In this document: one piece after another, positions 62,632-64,000 of the stretch
Position numbering within the stretch: the stretch's first letter is position 1
Layout of the letters: each line of letters begins with the position of its first letter
Assembly (NCBI GenBank): GCA_016710115.1
Contig: JADJLN010000006.1
Span: 124,001-188,000, forward strand
Direction: 5' to 3'
Origin: Saprospiraceae bacterium
Lineage (GTDB): Bacteria; Bacteroidota; Bacteroidia; Chitinophagales; Saprospiraceae
Length of the DNA stretch: 64,000 nt
Notes under the pieces: model-generated
Told to the model about the DNA's origin: nothing
The model's input: the letters and a program-made list of their open reading frames with translations, nothing else
Databases searched by the model: none
Program-made: the position numbers and the translations under genes

Positions 62632-64000
62632 TTATTCCCGGATGATTTCAACCCAACCTCGGATGGATTGCGGATTCGCACCATTGAACTGGATCAAATA
62701 GAAATAGGTCGTATTCGGCAATGGATTTCCCTGATAGGTCCCATCCCAATCCTGCTGATAATCGTCTGAAAAGAAGACCCGGTCACCCCATCTGTTGAAT
62801 ATACTGATCTCATGGTCAGGATAGTCTTCCAGACAAGGGATAATGAACAGGTCATTGAATCCGTCTGCATTTGGCGTAATCATGTTCGGGATGTCACAAT
62901 CCGTCGGAGTGAGATCTTCTGATATCTCAATGGTGAGGATCCCTTCATCACACACTTCTTCACAGATACTGCCACAAATCGAATAGACAATCGTAACCGT
63001 ACCGGTAAAGCCGGTTTCCGGTTCATATTTAAATGATCCATCCGCGGACATGGTCAGTATGCCATGGTCGGGACCACTGACCAGCGTCACCAGTACACTT
63101 TTTGTATTGAACAGATCATTTGTCAGCAGATTTCCCTGTAACAGTTTCTGTGTGAACGGGATCGTGTAGTTGTCATTCTGGGCGACGACGATCGCAGCTG
63201 GCAGTACTGTCAGGTTGAATGGCAACGCATTCGCCGATGTACAACCTTCCACAGTGACATTGACCGCATAGCCACCATCATCATCTTCTGGGCATTTTGC
63301 AAAATGTAGATCGGCTCGAGCGAGGAACCGATTGCATTGAAGCTCCCGCCCGGCGATTGGAACAGCCAGGTGTAGACCACATCCTGGCCTGTATACAATT
63401 GACTCGACAAAATGATCGAATCACCAATACATATTTCCGCCGGATCAATATCAATGATCGGAGTGGATGGTACTGGCTTGACATCCAGGAAGAGGGAGAC
63501 CGTATCACCAGCGCATCCCTGGCTGGACAACACCGTCAACGTGTAATTGCCCTCGGTGGCCAGGTTAGCAATCACTGGTGCGGTCAATGGCGCACCATTG
63601 GGTACCGTGTTTGTGACTTTGTACAACCCTGGGCCCGTCCAGGTATAGGTCAGATCAGCCGGGAATACTTGTACATTCTGGCCGGAAAGCACAATTTCCG
63701 ATCCCTGACAAACCTCAATCACGGGTGGCAGGTCCTCCAGAACCGGAGTAACATCAGGCCAGCAGTTGAACTGACGGAATTCATCCACAAAGTTCATATC
63801 CGTATCCGGACAAGGTTCGCCCCGGGACATTCGTCTTCATCTGTCCAGAAGTCATTGTCGCTGTTCAGATCGTCTACATCCGGCATACCATCCCCATCTG
63901 AATCCACGCAATCCCATGGATCAGGGCATTCATAGCCATCTCCGATCCCGTCCCCGTCGCGGTCGATATCCTGAAAATCAGGAGCAAGATCCAGATCCAG
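62632..64000 (-). CDS. Secreted protein with T9SS type B sorting domain (partial), two frameshifts
   Basis: The gene runs off the window end, so its N-terminus is missing. Visible from N to C: thrombospondin type 3-like calcium-binding repeats (DIDRDGDGIGDGYECPDPWD, VDSDGDGMPDVDDLNSDNDF), Ig/PKD-like domains (ICIGDSIILSSQ, VIEVCQGSEIVLSG), a cadherin-like domain (LLQGNLLTNDLF) and the CHU_C domain (NMITPNADGFNDLFIIPCLE to GWVEIIRE). Breaks occur in a GGGG run near 63823 (adding one G gives DECPGGEPCPDTD) and a CCC run near 63292 (adding one C gives NAPEDDDGGYAVNV). It is the substrate-like first gene of the operon with PorP/SprF, and is likely the cargo of that barrel. Confidence 0.85.

Overview
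The window looks like a chromosomal segment of a Bacteroidota bacterium, most likely of the Saprospiria/Saprospiraceae type (inference). The reasons are type IX secretion (T9SS) C-terminal sorting domains, PorP/SprF and PorE-like proteins, SprB-like and CHU_C-like modules, and promoters of the Bacteroidota form TTTG-N19-TAnnTTTG. At least four promoters have exactly a 19-base spacer (8450, 13116, 18218 with one mismatch, 51371).

Positions 1-20800 hold mostly housekeeping genes: a LON-substrate-binding-domain protein (partial), a very large alpha-2-macroglobulin lipoprotein, an MbnP-like secreted protein with an NqrM-like small membrane protein, mazG, rpsO, pnp, two lipoproteins (one an alpha/beta hydrolase), a VWA/metallopeptidase-like protein, a PspC-domain protein, a DUF4159 protein, rsmE, rseP, hscB, a tRNA-Leu(CAA) preceded by a degenerate tRNA-Leu-like copy, an AT-rich patch with one orphan membrane protein, an SRPBCC protein and a TonB-like protein.

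Positions 21500-59110 (about 37.6 kb, more than half of the window) hold four consecutive same-strand genes for giant surface proteins. The first two are built from DUF11-like repeats. The second is a 20.5-kb gene (about 6,800 codons) with about 31 DUF11-like units followed by about 14 HYR-like units and a T9SS type B C-terminal domain. The third (about 1,620 codons) and fourth (2,531 codons) carry 12 and 25 HYR-like units and the same C-terminal cassette (SprB-like, an unnamed Cys-containing module, Ig-like, CHU_C). Positions 59161-64000 (minus strand) hold a compact operon running from a further type B sorting-domain protein (partial) through a PorP/SprF protein to a PorE-like OmpA protein. 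This is the usual partner set for type B T9SS substrates, so the whole right half can be read as one cell-surface adhesin/secretion locus.

Many genes are split by single-base shifts, nearly all of which can be repaired by adding one base inside a short homopolymer (A, C, G or T runs). They hit unrelated genes (alpha-2-macroglobulin, TonB-like, VWA, PorP and the giant proteins), so I read them as consensus errors of an indel-prone sequencing method and not as gene decay. Such genes are given as one feature, with the break points stated. Different in kind are two apparent substitutions at the start of rseP (stop at codon 2, HExxH changed to HExxY).
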